This document shows, piece by piece, positions 45,549 to 55,817 of a stretch of 64,000 bases of DNA. Under the pieces are notes generated by a model that saw nothing but the letters and a program-made list of their open reading frames with translations, ran no database searches and was not told the DNA's origin. A program made the position numbers and the translations under genes. Where the stretch lies: positions 95,196,988 to 95,260,987 of the forward strand of contig NC_045431.1 of the NCBI RefSeq assembly GCF_902635505.1. The letters are read 5' to 3'. Within the stretch, counting starts at the first letter, position 1, and each line of letters starts with the position of its first letter. The stretch is from Sarcophilus harrisii (taxonomy: Eukaryota; Chordata; Mammalia; Dasyuromorphia; Dasyuridae).

Positions 45549-46184
45549 TTATTTCTTTAAGAGGCAAGGGAATTTGGAATCTAAGGAGGTGGATTCAAAA
45601 TGCTGCCTTAGTTTTATTTTATTTGGTTGCTTTGACTAAATCATGGTTTCTTTCTCAGTTTCTTCATCTATAAAATTAAGGTTTGGGAGAGTTGGGGTAG
45701 GGTTCCAGGTCTAAGTTTTCTATTGTATTCTAAAGTCCCTTTTACTTCTAAATTCATTATCAATATTCCTTTTGATCTTTTCCATTGTATCCACTGCTGG
45801 TTTTGATGATTGGGATGTTAAAGCATCATACCTCTTAATAGATCAAAATTCTTCAGCACTATATTTAAATCATCTATTCTATGGCATTCACCATAATCAT
45901 CATCATCCATCACCTAAAGTTACTGTTTCATAAGAAAAGGGAAATGAAGAAATGAAGGTACACATTAAATGTTTACATTTTTATTGAGATGAAAAGATTG
46001 TATAGAAACATAAACAGACAAAGCAAAATTATATCATTTCTTTGAAAAAAATTTGAATAATTATACCTTTATATCCCGTTTCATTTGCTGATGTTGAATC
46101 TATCTGATTGGGTACCTCTAGTTCATCTTTCATTTTCAGGCACTATTTCAGATGCCTACATTATTATAAGAATTTTGTCTTTGT
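45549..46184. other. Unassigned intronic DNA
   Basis: A degraded SINE may lie at about 45600-45720 ('gctgccttagttttattttatttggttgctttgactaaatcatggtttctttctcagtttcttcatctataaaatt'). Nothing else is seen. Confidence 0.4.
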
Positions 46185-46440
46185 TGTAGATTTAGTCTTT
46201 TTAGTTGTGTCCAAATTCTTTGAGTTTGTGTGCAAACCATTTGATATTTTCTTGGCAAAGATATAGGAGTAGTTTGCCATTTCTTTCTCCAGTTCATTTT
46301 ATAGTTGAGGAAATTGAAGCAAACAGTATTACGTGATTTGCCTAGGGTCAAAAAGCTCATAAGTGTCTGAAGCCATATTTGAACTCAGAAAGATGTGCCT
46401 GATCCCAGGCACACTACTTTATCCAGTATACAATCTAAAT
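46185..46440 (-). mobile_element. tRNA-derived SINE, antisense
   Basis: 'tttagtctttttagttgtgtccaaattctttgag', 'gatattttcttggcaaagatataggagtagtttgccatttc', 'gaggaaattgaagcaaacag', 'gtgatttgcctagggtca' and 'ggcacactactttatccagtatacaatct'. Confidence 0.8.
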
Positions 46441-46861
46441 TCTTAAAATTAAATAAAATCCATTCAGTTCTTAAGTTTTTCCATCCTAAAAGATAATTCA
46501 TTTCACGAAGAAGAAAGTTTCCAATTATATATTAAGTTTGATGTTTTAATATTAAAATTAGAAAGAAAAATTTGAAAAATATGAAGTAGAACAAATACGA
46601 AGCTAAAAGTACAAATAGTCTTTTATGCATTGTATTTACCACTGAATTCATTTAAACTTGATATCCTCTGATTCTCATTATTCTCCTCATTCAGTAAACC
46701 TGATTTACAAATCTAATTTCACTGCCTGAGTAACATTGGATGTAATTTGTGAGCTTCAGTTTTCTTATTTTTAAAGTGAAGTAGCATGAATGGGAGACAA
46801 AGATCCTTTACTCTATAGATGTTCTTCCTATCATCAAAGCAATAATTTTTCATAATGTTTT

Positions 46862-46985
46862 TGAGGGCAGCTAAATGGAGAAGTGGATAGAATACTGGCC
46901 CTGAAATAGGACCTGAGTTCAGATCTACTCTCAGCCTGGGTAAATAACTTAACATCAATTGCCTCATCATATAAAAAAAGAAGTT
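46862..46985 (+). mobile_element. Australian-type tRNA SINE (WSINE1-like)
   Basis: 'gagggcagctaaatggagaagtggatagaatactggccctgaaataggacctgagttcagatctactctcagcctgggtaaataacttaacatcaattgcctcat', then a short A-rich tail. Confidence 0.8.
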
Positions 46986-47049
46986 TGTTCTTTTGTAAGT
47001 ATGATGTATGAATCCCATATAATATTTTTGAGTATACAAAAAATACATA

Positions 47050-47230
47050 TTATGTGATTAGATTTTCACAACAAACTTCTAATATAGTTGCTATTATCAT
47101 CCTCATTTTATCAGGGAGTAAACTGAGGAAGGAAAAGATTAAGTGAATTGTTCAGGTTCGTTCACACAGATAGTAATCATCTGAATCAAAATTTGTACTC
47201 AGTTTTCTCTTTACTCTTACATTTAGCTTT
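47050..47230 (-). mobile_element. MIR-like SINE, antisense
   Basis: 'tgtgattagattttcacaacaaacttctaatatagttgctattatcatcctcattttatcagggagtaaactgagg' and 'attgttcaggttcgttcacacagatagtaatc'. Confidence 0.65.
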
Positions 47231-47717
47231 CTCTTCTATCTTCAATGCCCATGACTATTTATTAAAGATCTATGCCATTATTTTTATCCCATTATGTGGA
47301 GATGCTGAAATATTTGAGGATCCAAAAGTATAGCATTAGTTCCACCAAATCCCATATAAATTGGGAAGCTCAAAGCTTCCAAAATAGACTAGTGCCAGAT
47401 CTAGGATGAGCCTAGGACCAGCCTTGCTCAACCAGGGAAGACATATAACTAGTGGCTATATTAACATTGAACAGAATTTTTGGTTGCAATAAATGATTAA
47501 ATCAACTCCTAAATTTTATAGAGGTTATAATCTGTCAAGAGAAGCCATATTCATTTTCATGAAATCACCTGTGTTGAAACCTTCCATGTTCAAAATTAAG
47601 AAATGAAAAAGAATCTAGATTTTTCTAAGGTGTACTATATTTTAGTCTTTCAAAGAAGCAAAGCATCAAATATATGAAGTTGTTATTTCAGAAAAAAAAG
47701 AAAACCAAAAGCAAAAT
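47231..47717. other. Unassigned intronic DNA
   Basis: No repeat or coding exon recognised. Confidence 0.4.
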
Positions 47718-48000
47718 TGTAGAGGGCCAAAACTCTGGAGAAGCATACTTGAAACAAGGATACTTACAACAAGGTATTAACTCAGTAGAACTGATGAGAT
47801 GATGGTTCTTTAGTATACATATACTTAATACTAGCATGGTGATGCAATGGTTCTCTAGTTCATACATAATCAATATGATGTAATGATGTAATTGTAATAG
47901 AATATTTAAAGGCTGAGAAAGACTGGAAATGAGACATTCCATTTTTGACTATCCTTCTGGTGGTTCTCTTGCCTCCTGCACTTCCAGAAAGCTAGAATTT
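47718..48000 (+). mobile_element. LTR-like fragment of an endogenous retrovirus
   Basis: Starts 'tgtagagggccaaaactctggag' with the TG expected of an LTR, and continues through 'gaatatttaaaggctgagaaagactgg', which resembles a promoter region of U3, to 'ggttctcttgcctcctgcacttcc'. I recognise the overall wording as that of marsupial ERV LTRs. The right end and any target duplication could not be fixed, so it is probably incomplete. The family is uncertain. Confidence 0.45.
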
Positions 48001-49570
48001 ATCTTTTGTGGTTGATGAAATTTAAGAAAAATATTGATTTACTTGAATTGATTTAGGTAAAAGTTGTGTAGAAATAGGGGGGGGGAAGCTTTTAGCCAAG
48101 TATAAATGCAATGTGAAATTATGTTTATTTTTTTCTAATTACATGTACATGACTTTTACATTCATTTATAAAAATGTTGATGTCCAAATTCTCTACCTTG
48201 CCTTCCTCCTTCTCCCTGTTATTGATAAGGCCAGAAATATATATATATATGTTGTCATGCAAACATTTCCATGCTATTCATGCTGTCAAAAATTACTGAC
48301 CAAAAATAAAATAAAAATATAATATTATTTGGTCTACATTAAGACTCCATCACTCATTTGGAGGTGGATGGAATTTTTCATCAGAAGTCCTTCAGAATTT
48401 TAATAGTTCATTGCATTACTAAGAATAGTTAAGTCATTCTCAACTGAACATCATACGAAACTGTTGTTACTGTGCACAAAATTTTCCTGGTTTTTCTCAC
48501 ATGTAAGACTGAATTTTTTATCCTTTCTTTTTTTTTTCTTTTTTTCCCCCTGAAAGCATCCTGTGACACCAGTTCTTATATCATAATCTTATTCTATCAT
48601 AATTATGTGTTGCACCTTGTTCAGGAATATTTTTGCATAGATAAACTCTCCCCACGCTCCTTTTTTCATCTCTTTGGGGTATAGATTTAGTAGTGGTATT
48701 GCTCAGTCAAAGGATAGACATAATTTTATAGCCCTTTGGGCATAGTTTCAGAATGTTTTTCAAAACGTTTACATCAGTTTCGTTTCAATAAGAATGCACA
48801 ATTTCCCCACATCTCATCCAACATAGATTAATTTCCTTTTTTTTTTTTTTGGTCTTTTCATCTAATTCAATAAATGTGAATTGGTTGTTTTAATTTGCAT
48901 TTCTCTAATCAATAAGTTAGAACATTTTTTATATGACTATGGCTAATTTAGATTTCTTCTTCTGAAAATTCTTTGTTTATATTCTTTGACCATTTATCAA
49001 TTGGGAAAATTATTGTATTCTTGTAAATTTGACTCTATTTTCTGTATACTTGAGAAATGAGGCTTTTAGAGAACTTGTAAAATTTTTTTCTCATTTACTG
49101 GTTTTTTTTTAATAATCTTGGCTGAATAAGTTTTGTTTGTGCATAAACTTAAATTCATTGTAATCAAAATTATCCATTTTATATCCCACAATGCCCTATC
49201 ATTTGTCTGATTATAAATTCTTCCCTTATCCAAATAAAGTAACTAACATGTAAATCATTCCATTTTACTTATAGTAATTTATAGTATTTTACTTATATTA
49301 TTTACTTGTAGTAAATTTACTTATAGTATCACCCTTTATATTTGCATCATGTAATATACTGTTATTCACTTTGATTTTATTGGTGAATTCATCCATTTAC
49401 ATTCACAGCCATAATTACAAATTATATATTTCCCTTCATCTAACTTCCTCCCATTTATCTTTATCTCCCTTTTTCCTGTGCCTCCTCAAATGTCTTGCTG
49501 CTGAATACTGCGATTCCAATCTGCCCTCCTTTCTATCAGTTTCCCTTCCCTACTATCTCTGTCTCTGCCT

Positions 49571-50175
49571 TGTGAAGGTTTTCCTGGAGACAGTCTTAGT
49601 CTCAGTTGAAATAAATAATTACTCCAAAATGCAGCCAGCTGGTAAAGATGCAAACATTTATTTCTCCTTCCAAAACAGATCGATTAGTTGAGGCCTAACT
49701 CTCTGCTTGAGCTCTTGCAGGTTTGTCCTTGGCTTCTGCCTCTGCTTTCTTCAGCCTCCAGCCAGCACCAAGGTAGAAGATACGATGAATCTCTCTTGCC
49801 TCAAAGATAGGGCTTGTAGGCTTTCTTCCAGAGTCTCTCTCTCCTAAGTCCCACAAGAAGAACTAAGCCCCAGCTTCAAAAGCTCCCTATATATGTGATC
49901 TCCCAAAGGTTAACTCCACCTTCTGGAGGGAGAGGGATTCTGGGTTATCTCCCAGAGTACTCTCTGGCCATAAGGGAGGTGTGAATTTGGACTAAGCCCT
50001 ACTAAGCCCTGCATCCTCCCACACATGTGAACTCCATTGAGTACTTAGATACTTATGAGCCAAGCATTGTTCAATCAGTTCCACTTAGTACCTTGTTTCA
50101 AGTTCTGGCCCAAAATAACTCTTTCTAAGATTAAATCAACTCCAATGGCTTAACAGTTTGTAAAAGATTCCAACA
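49571..50175 (-). mobile_element. Solo LTR of an endogenous retrovirus, inserted in an L1
   Basis: 605 bp with termini TGTGAAGGTT...TTCCAACA, flanked by an exact 6-bp target duplication, CTGCCT (49565-49570 and 50176-50181). On the minus strand it starts TGTTGGAATC, has a TATATA element (around plus 49891-49896) followed about 230 bp later by AATAAA (plus 49657-49662), and ends CCTTCACA. This is a normal U3-R-U5 order. It is clearly GC-richer than the L1 around it. The 6-bp duplication fits a beta-like (class II) element. There is no internal region, so it is a fossil. It differs in sequence from the LTR at 5204-5603. Confidence 0.85.
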
Positions 50176-50707
50176 CTGCCTGATACCTTTTAGAGTAAGA
50201 TAGGTTTTTAAATACAACTGAGTTTGTATATTACTCCTTTTCAGCCAACTCTGATGAGAGTAAAGTTCAAGTATCTTCCTCATTTCTTCCATCTTTGTCT
50301 CTATTATAAAACCTCTTACTTGCCTCATATAAAATGAGAAATTACCCAATTCTATTGTTAATAGAATTCTAGCTTCTCTCAATGCATCCCTCTTTTTAAA
50401 CTCAATTTTTAAAAATATCATCTTCATAGTCAACTCACATCCATGCCCAGGGACTGTGTATACTCCTAATCATCCTTATAATGAAGCAATATAAATAGTT
50501 TAAACTTACTGAATTCTTTATTATTTCTCTCTTTAACTTTTTTATGTTTCTTTTCAGCCTTGTATTTGAAAGTTAAATTTTCTAATCAGCTTTGATGTTT
50601 TCATCAGAAATTATGTAAACACTAAGTTTTATTAGGTAGGTGATACTTGGTTGTAATTCTAGTACCACTGCCCTTTCTTTTTTCAGAATACCATACTCTT
50701 ATTTTCT

Positions 50708-50710
<3 letters not shown>

Positions 50711-50776
<66 letters not shown>
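50711..50776. repeat. (CT)n(AT)n compound microsatellite
   Basis: About 19 CT units directly followed by about 14 AT units, inside antisense ORF1 of an L1. Likely variable in length. Confidence 0.95.
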
Positions 50777-50780
<4 letters not shown>

Positions 50781-51515
50781 TGCTAAATCTTGTATTATCC
50801 TGACTATGGCTCCATGAAAGTTGTTTGCTTTTTTCTGGCTGCTTGCAATATTTTCTCCTTGACTTGGAAGCTTTGAAATTTGGTTACAATATTCCCAGAA
50901 TTTTTCATTTTGAGAGTTATTTCTGGAAATTATTTTATTTTTCAATTTCTATTTTACCCTCTGTTTCTAGGATATCATGGACATTTTCTTTGATTATTTC
51001 TTGAACAAGTATTTGTAGGCCTTTTTTAATTATAGTTTTCAGATAGTCAAATAAATTTTAATTATCCCTCAATCTATTTCTTACCACAGTTATTTTTTCA
51101 ATAAAATCTTTTACATTTTTCTTTATTTTTTCATTCTTTTGATTCTTTTATTGTTTCATGATAGAAGTCATTAGTTTCCCTTGTTCAATTCTAATTTACA
51201 AGGAATTGAGCTTTTGTTCTTCCTTTTACATTTTGCCCAATTCTGCTTTTCAGGAGTTCTCTTTAGTGGATTTTTGTTTCTCTTTTTTAATGTGACTTAC
51301 CCTGTTTTTAATTTTTTTCTTGTAATTTTGTGCTTTTTAAAAATCAAACTATTGGTATCTTTCCCTTTACGTTTTTATATCTCTCTCATTGGTTTTCCCA
51401 GTTTTTTTCTTTTATGTCATATTTGATTTTTAAAAATTATTTTGAAGTTCTTCCATAACTCTTTCTTTCTTACTCAAGAACAATTCACTTTTGTTTTCCT
51501 TTGAGGGTTTGCCTA

Positions 51516-52109
51516 TAATTTTTTCCATGTTTACAAAGTGTTTATAGGATTTATTAAGAATAAAAAAAAAACTTTCTTTACAATAATCTTGTAAGGTAAT
51601 TATTATTTCTATTAAAGAAAAAAATGAAAATTTGGATTAGAATATATATTTTTAGCCTTGTATGGTGCTAAGAATAATTTCTTTGACCGCTTAATGTCAT
51701 AAAACTATTCATTGGCTAAATTAAGCCAATTAACAGATTCCTCTGATTAATAGAGTAGTTTTTTTCTTCTTATCTTCTTGTTATCTTATCTATGAGCAAT
51801 TCTACAATTTTATTTATATTTTGCTCAGCAATTCAATGTTGTACAACAGAAACAAAAGAACACCCTTTTCATCATTCCTGACATTACCTCTTCTTAATGA
51901 TAATGACTGGTCAGTTCATTTAAAACAGCTGAACAAGCTATACATAACCATAATACAGTAATGAGACTAATTACACAACTGGCTGCCTCTTATTTTGTAG
52001 CTACAACTCATCTTTGCAATTTTTTTCTTAAAGAATGTTCCTAGAATGATATCTCTGGTGTAACACATATTGCTTATTTGCTCTTTGAATCATTTTTTTT
52101 TTTTTTAAA
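51516..52109. other. Unassigned intronic DNA with a possible MIR scrap
   Basis: At 51525-51640, 'acaaagtgtttataggatttattaag' and 'caataatcttgtaaggtaattattatttctatt' may be a degraded antisense MIR. The rest is unassigned. A T-run at 52092-52106 marks the tail of the next L1. Confidence 0.4.
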
Positions 52110-55100
52110 GTAGGGAAGCTCTTCTTTTTATTTATTTATTTTTTTTCTGGTTATATATGTATATTTACTTTTAAATAAACATGTTTTTATGAATCATGTT
52201 GGGAAGGAAAATTCAGAACAAAAAGAGAAAAAGCACAAGAGAAAAAAAAGAACAGAAAAAAGAAGTGAACATAGGATGTCTTGATCTACATTTGATTTCC
52301 TCAGTTACTTCTCTGGATGCAGATAGCATTTTCCATCCAAAGTTTATTGGGATTGCTTTGGATTACTGAAGCACTGGGAAGAACCAAGTCTTTCATAACT
52401 GATCATCACACAATCTTGCTGTTATGGTGTATATTGTATTCCTGGTTCTACTTATTTCAACATCAGTTTATGTAAATATTTCCAGGCTTTTCATAATCAC
52501 CTTATTCATAATTTTTATAGAACAATAATAGTCTATCACCTTCATATACCATAACTAATTCAGCCATTTCCCAACTGATGGACATTTACTAATTTTCCAA
52601 TTGTTTGCTACCTTAAAAAGGGCTGCTACAAACATTTTTTGCACTTATGGGTCCTTTTCTCTCCTATATCATTTCCTTGGAACGCAGATTCAAGAGTGGT
52701 ACCACTTTATCAAAGGATATGCACAGTTTTATATCCTTTTGGGGATAATTCCAAATTGTTGTCCAGAATGGTTGGATCATTTTATAATTGCACCAACAAT
52801 GCATTAGTGTTGCAGTTTTCTAGAATAACAAAACAGCCATGTTAAGTAGAATTTCTCTTTCTATCTAGTCCTACTGGACTTTATTAGTAATATATAGAAA
52901 TTCTGCTGATTTGTGTGGGTTTAGTTTATATCCTGCAACTTTGCTCAAGCTGTTAAGTATTTCAACTAGGTTTTTGGATGATTTTCTAGTATTCTCTAAA
53001 TATAATATAATATTATCTGCAAAGAGTGATAGTTTTATCTCCTTTATAATTACTTTGATTTATTTTTCTTGCTAAAACTTATATTTCTAGTAAAGAATTG
53101 AATAATAATGGTGATAATGTGCACACTTGCTTCACCCCTGATTTTACTGGGAATGCATCCAACTGCTCATCATTCCATATAATGCTTGCTATTGATATTA
53201 GATAGATACTGTCTATTATTTTAAGGAAAAATCTTTTTATCTCTATGTTCTCTAGTGTTTTTGATAAGAATGCATACTGTATTATTTTAATTTCTTTTTC
53301 ACGGGTGATAAATTCATGCTTCTCATTTTTGATGCTGATATTTTTTTCCCTTTTTCTAATCACATTAACCAAAAATTTATCTATTTGTTTTTTTTTTTTT
53401 TTCATAAAAACTAACTTACTTTTATTAATTAGTTCAATAGTTTTCTTAGTTTCGGTTTTATTAATCTATCCTTTGTGTTTCAGAATTTCCAATTTGGTAT
53501 TTAATAGGGTTAACGTTTTCTAACGTTTTCATTGCATGGCCAATCCACTGATCTTCTCTTTCTCTTTTTTATTCATGTAGCTACCTAGTAATATAAAATT
53601 TCTCCTAAAAACTACTTTGGTGCATCACATAGGTTTTATTATGTTGTCTCATTATTGTCATTCTCTTAGATGAAATTATGGATTGTTTATGTGATTTGTT
53701 GTTTGGCCCATTCCTTTTTTAAAATTAGATTATTTAATTTCCAATTGGTTTTTAGTCTATCTTTCCCCAGCCCTTTATTGAATATAATTTTTATTGCATA
53801 GTGATCTGAAAAGAAAGCATTTACTATTTCTGTCTTTCTGCAATGGATTGTGAGGTTTTTAAGCCCTAGTACGTGGTCAATTTTATGTAGGTGCCATGTA
53901 CTACCAAGAAAAAGATGTATTCCTTTCTATCCCCATTCAGTTTTCTCCTGAGATGTATCATATCGAAGTTTTCTAGGATTCTAGGATTCTAGGGAGGATT
54001 AACCTCCCTAGTTTCTTTCTTGTTTATTTTGTATTTAGGTTTTTCTGACTCTGAGAGGGCAAGGTTGAGGTCCCCCACTAATATCATTTTGCTGTCTATT
54101 TCTTCCTGTAAATGGCTTAAAATCTTCTCTAAAAATATGATTTACCACTTGGTTTATGTACCTTTAGTATCATTACTAATTCACTGTTTATGTTACCTTT
54201 TAACAAGAAGTACTTAACTTCCTTATCTCTTTAAATTGGATCCATTTTTACTTTTGCTTTAGTTGAGGTCAGAATTATTATCCCTGTTTTATTTTTTTCT
54301 TCACCTGAACCATAAACACTGCTCTGGTCTTTTATATTTACTTTGTATGTGTTTATCTATATCAAATGTGTTTCTTGTAAACAACATATTATTGCTTCCT
54401 GGTTTTTTAATCCACTCTGGTTTGTGCTTCCATTTTATGGGAGAGTTCATGTTATTCACATTCACAGTTATAATAAACGGCTCTTTATTTCCCTTCATTC
54501 TATTTTGCCCCCTGTATATACTTTTGTACTGTCTTTACACCCAGTCCCTTCTTAGTTGTGTTTTGTTTTTAACCTATCCCACCCACAAATTGCCCTGCCT
54601 TCTATCACTGCTCTCCCCTTTTCTTATTCCTTTATCCTAGTATTTCTACCCTCCCTTCTATTCAGCCCCACCCTTTTCTTTCCTCTTTCTCCTACTACTT
54701 CTTTATAAAGTAAGGTAAATTTCTATACCAAACTGAATGATTAAGTTATCTTCTCTCTGAGTCAATACTGATGAGATTAAGCTTCAGACAATGCTCATCT
54801 CCAACCCTTCTTTCCTAGTAATATAATAGATTTTTGTTCCTCTTATTGTGACATAATTTATGCCATTATATCTCTGCTTTCCTCTCCTCCTGGTACAGTC
54901 CTTTTTCCATCTCTTTATTGCTTTTACTTTGGTATCATCACATCAGAGTCCTTTCATAACCACACCCTCAATCCATGTGATGCTCACCTCTAAGTGTGCC
55001 AATAACTGATCCAGTCACAAGAGTTACAGATATCATTTTCCCATCTAGGCATGTAAACAGTTTAACCTTTAAATAAGGTATATTTTCCCCTTCTTTATCT

Positions 55101-55817
55101 TTCTATGTTTCTCTTGAGCCATGTGTTTGGAGATCGAAATTTATGTTTAATTCTGTTTTTTTTTTTTTCAATAGAAATTATTAAAAGTTGTTTTGTTGAA
55201 GATTCATCTCTTCCTCTGAAAGATGATGCTCAGTCCAGATGAGTAGTTAATTCTTGGTTGTAACCCCAGTTCCTTTGCCTTCTGGACTATGATATTTCAG
55301 ATTCTTCAGTTCTTTATTATACATGGTTCCATGTCTTGGGTAATACTGACAGTTGCCCTTGACACTTGAATTGCGTTTATCTAGTAGCTTGCAGTATTTT
55401 TTCCATGAGACTATAATTTTCCTTGGTGTTTTTCTTATGGGGTCTCTTTCCAAAGGTGATTGATGGATTTTGTCAATGACTGTTTTCTGTTTCTAGACTA
55501 TCAGGGCAGTTTTCCTTGATGATCTCTTGAAGAATGCTATCCTGGCTCTTTTATTTTGATCATCACCTTCAGATAGAGCAATAAAATTTAAATTGCCTCT
55601 CCTATATCTGTTTTTTAGATCAGTTGTTTTTACAATGAGATATTTTACATTTTCTTCCATATTATCATTCTTTTTAGTTTGTTTGACTGATTGTTGGTGC
55701 CTCATATAGTCATTAGCTTCCATTTGTTGTGTTCTAATTTTTAATGTGTAATTTTCTTTAGTTAACCTTTGTGTTTCTTTTCCATTTGATTAATTCTACT
55801 CTTCAAAGTATTGTTTT
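52110..55817 (-). mobile_element. Long L1, antisense, with 3' UTR, RT, endonuclease and ORF1 remnants
   Basis: 3' UTR (about 52110-52560), ORF2 C-terminal end (52560-52840), an internal deletion, RT region (about 52850-53900; the minus frame 53079-53405 reads SGVKQVCTLSPLLFN, the RT motif usually [14 protein letters not shown]), endonuclease and inter-ORF region (about 53900-54760), and ORF1 (about 55130-55817, with a frame 55493-55723 that matches its coiled-coil/RRM side). Many stops. It stops abruptly at the plus-strand L1 starting near 55818. It differs from the ORF1-only copies in keeping RT. Confidence 0.8.

Larger units (their letters stand above)
48105..51515 (-). mobile_element. Old L1 derivative (ORF1 present, most of ORF2 missing), antisense
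   Basis: 3' UTR (about 48105-48690), ORF2 C-terminal region (about 48690-49370), a jump near 49370-49390 into the inter-ORF region (to 50590, interrupted by the LTR at 49571-50175), and ORF1 (about 50590-51515). The ORF2 remnant is longer at its 5' side than in the copies at 637, 3786 and 23005, so the deletion is related in type but not identical. The copy is dead. Confidence 0.6.

Noticed and set aside
46719-47048. A 109-codon frame on the minus strand
   Set aside because: It crosses the antisense of the SINE at 46862-46985 and has no recognisable protein.
54263-54640. A 125-codon open frame on the plus strand rich in Leu, Phe and Cys
   Set aside because: It is the antisense of the L1 endonuclease/inter-ORF region. 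The hydrophobic look comes from pyrimidine-rich DNA.
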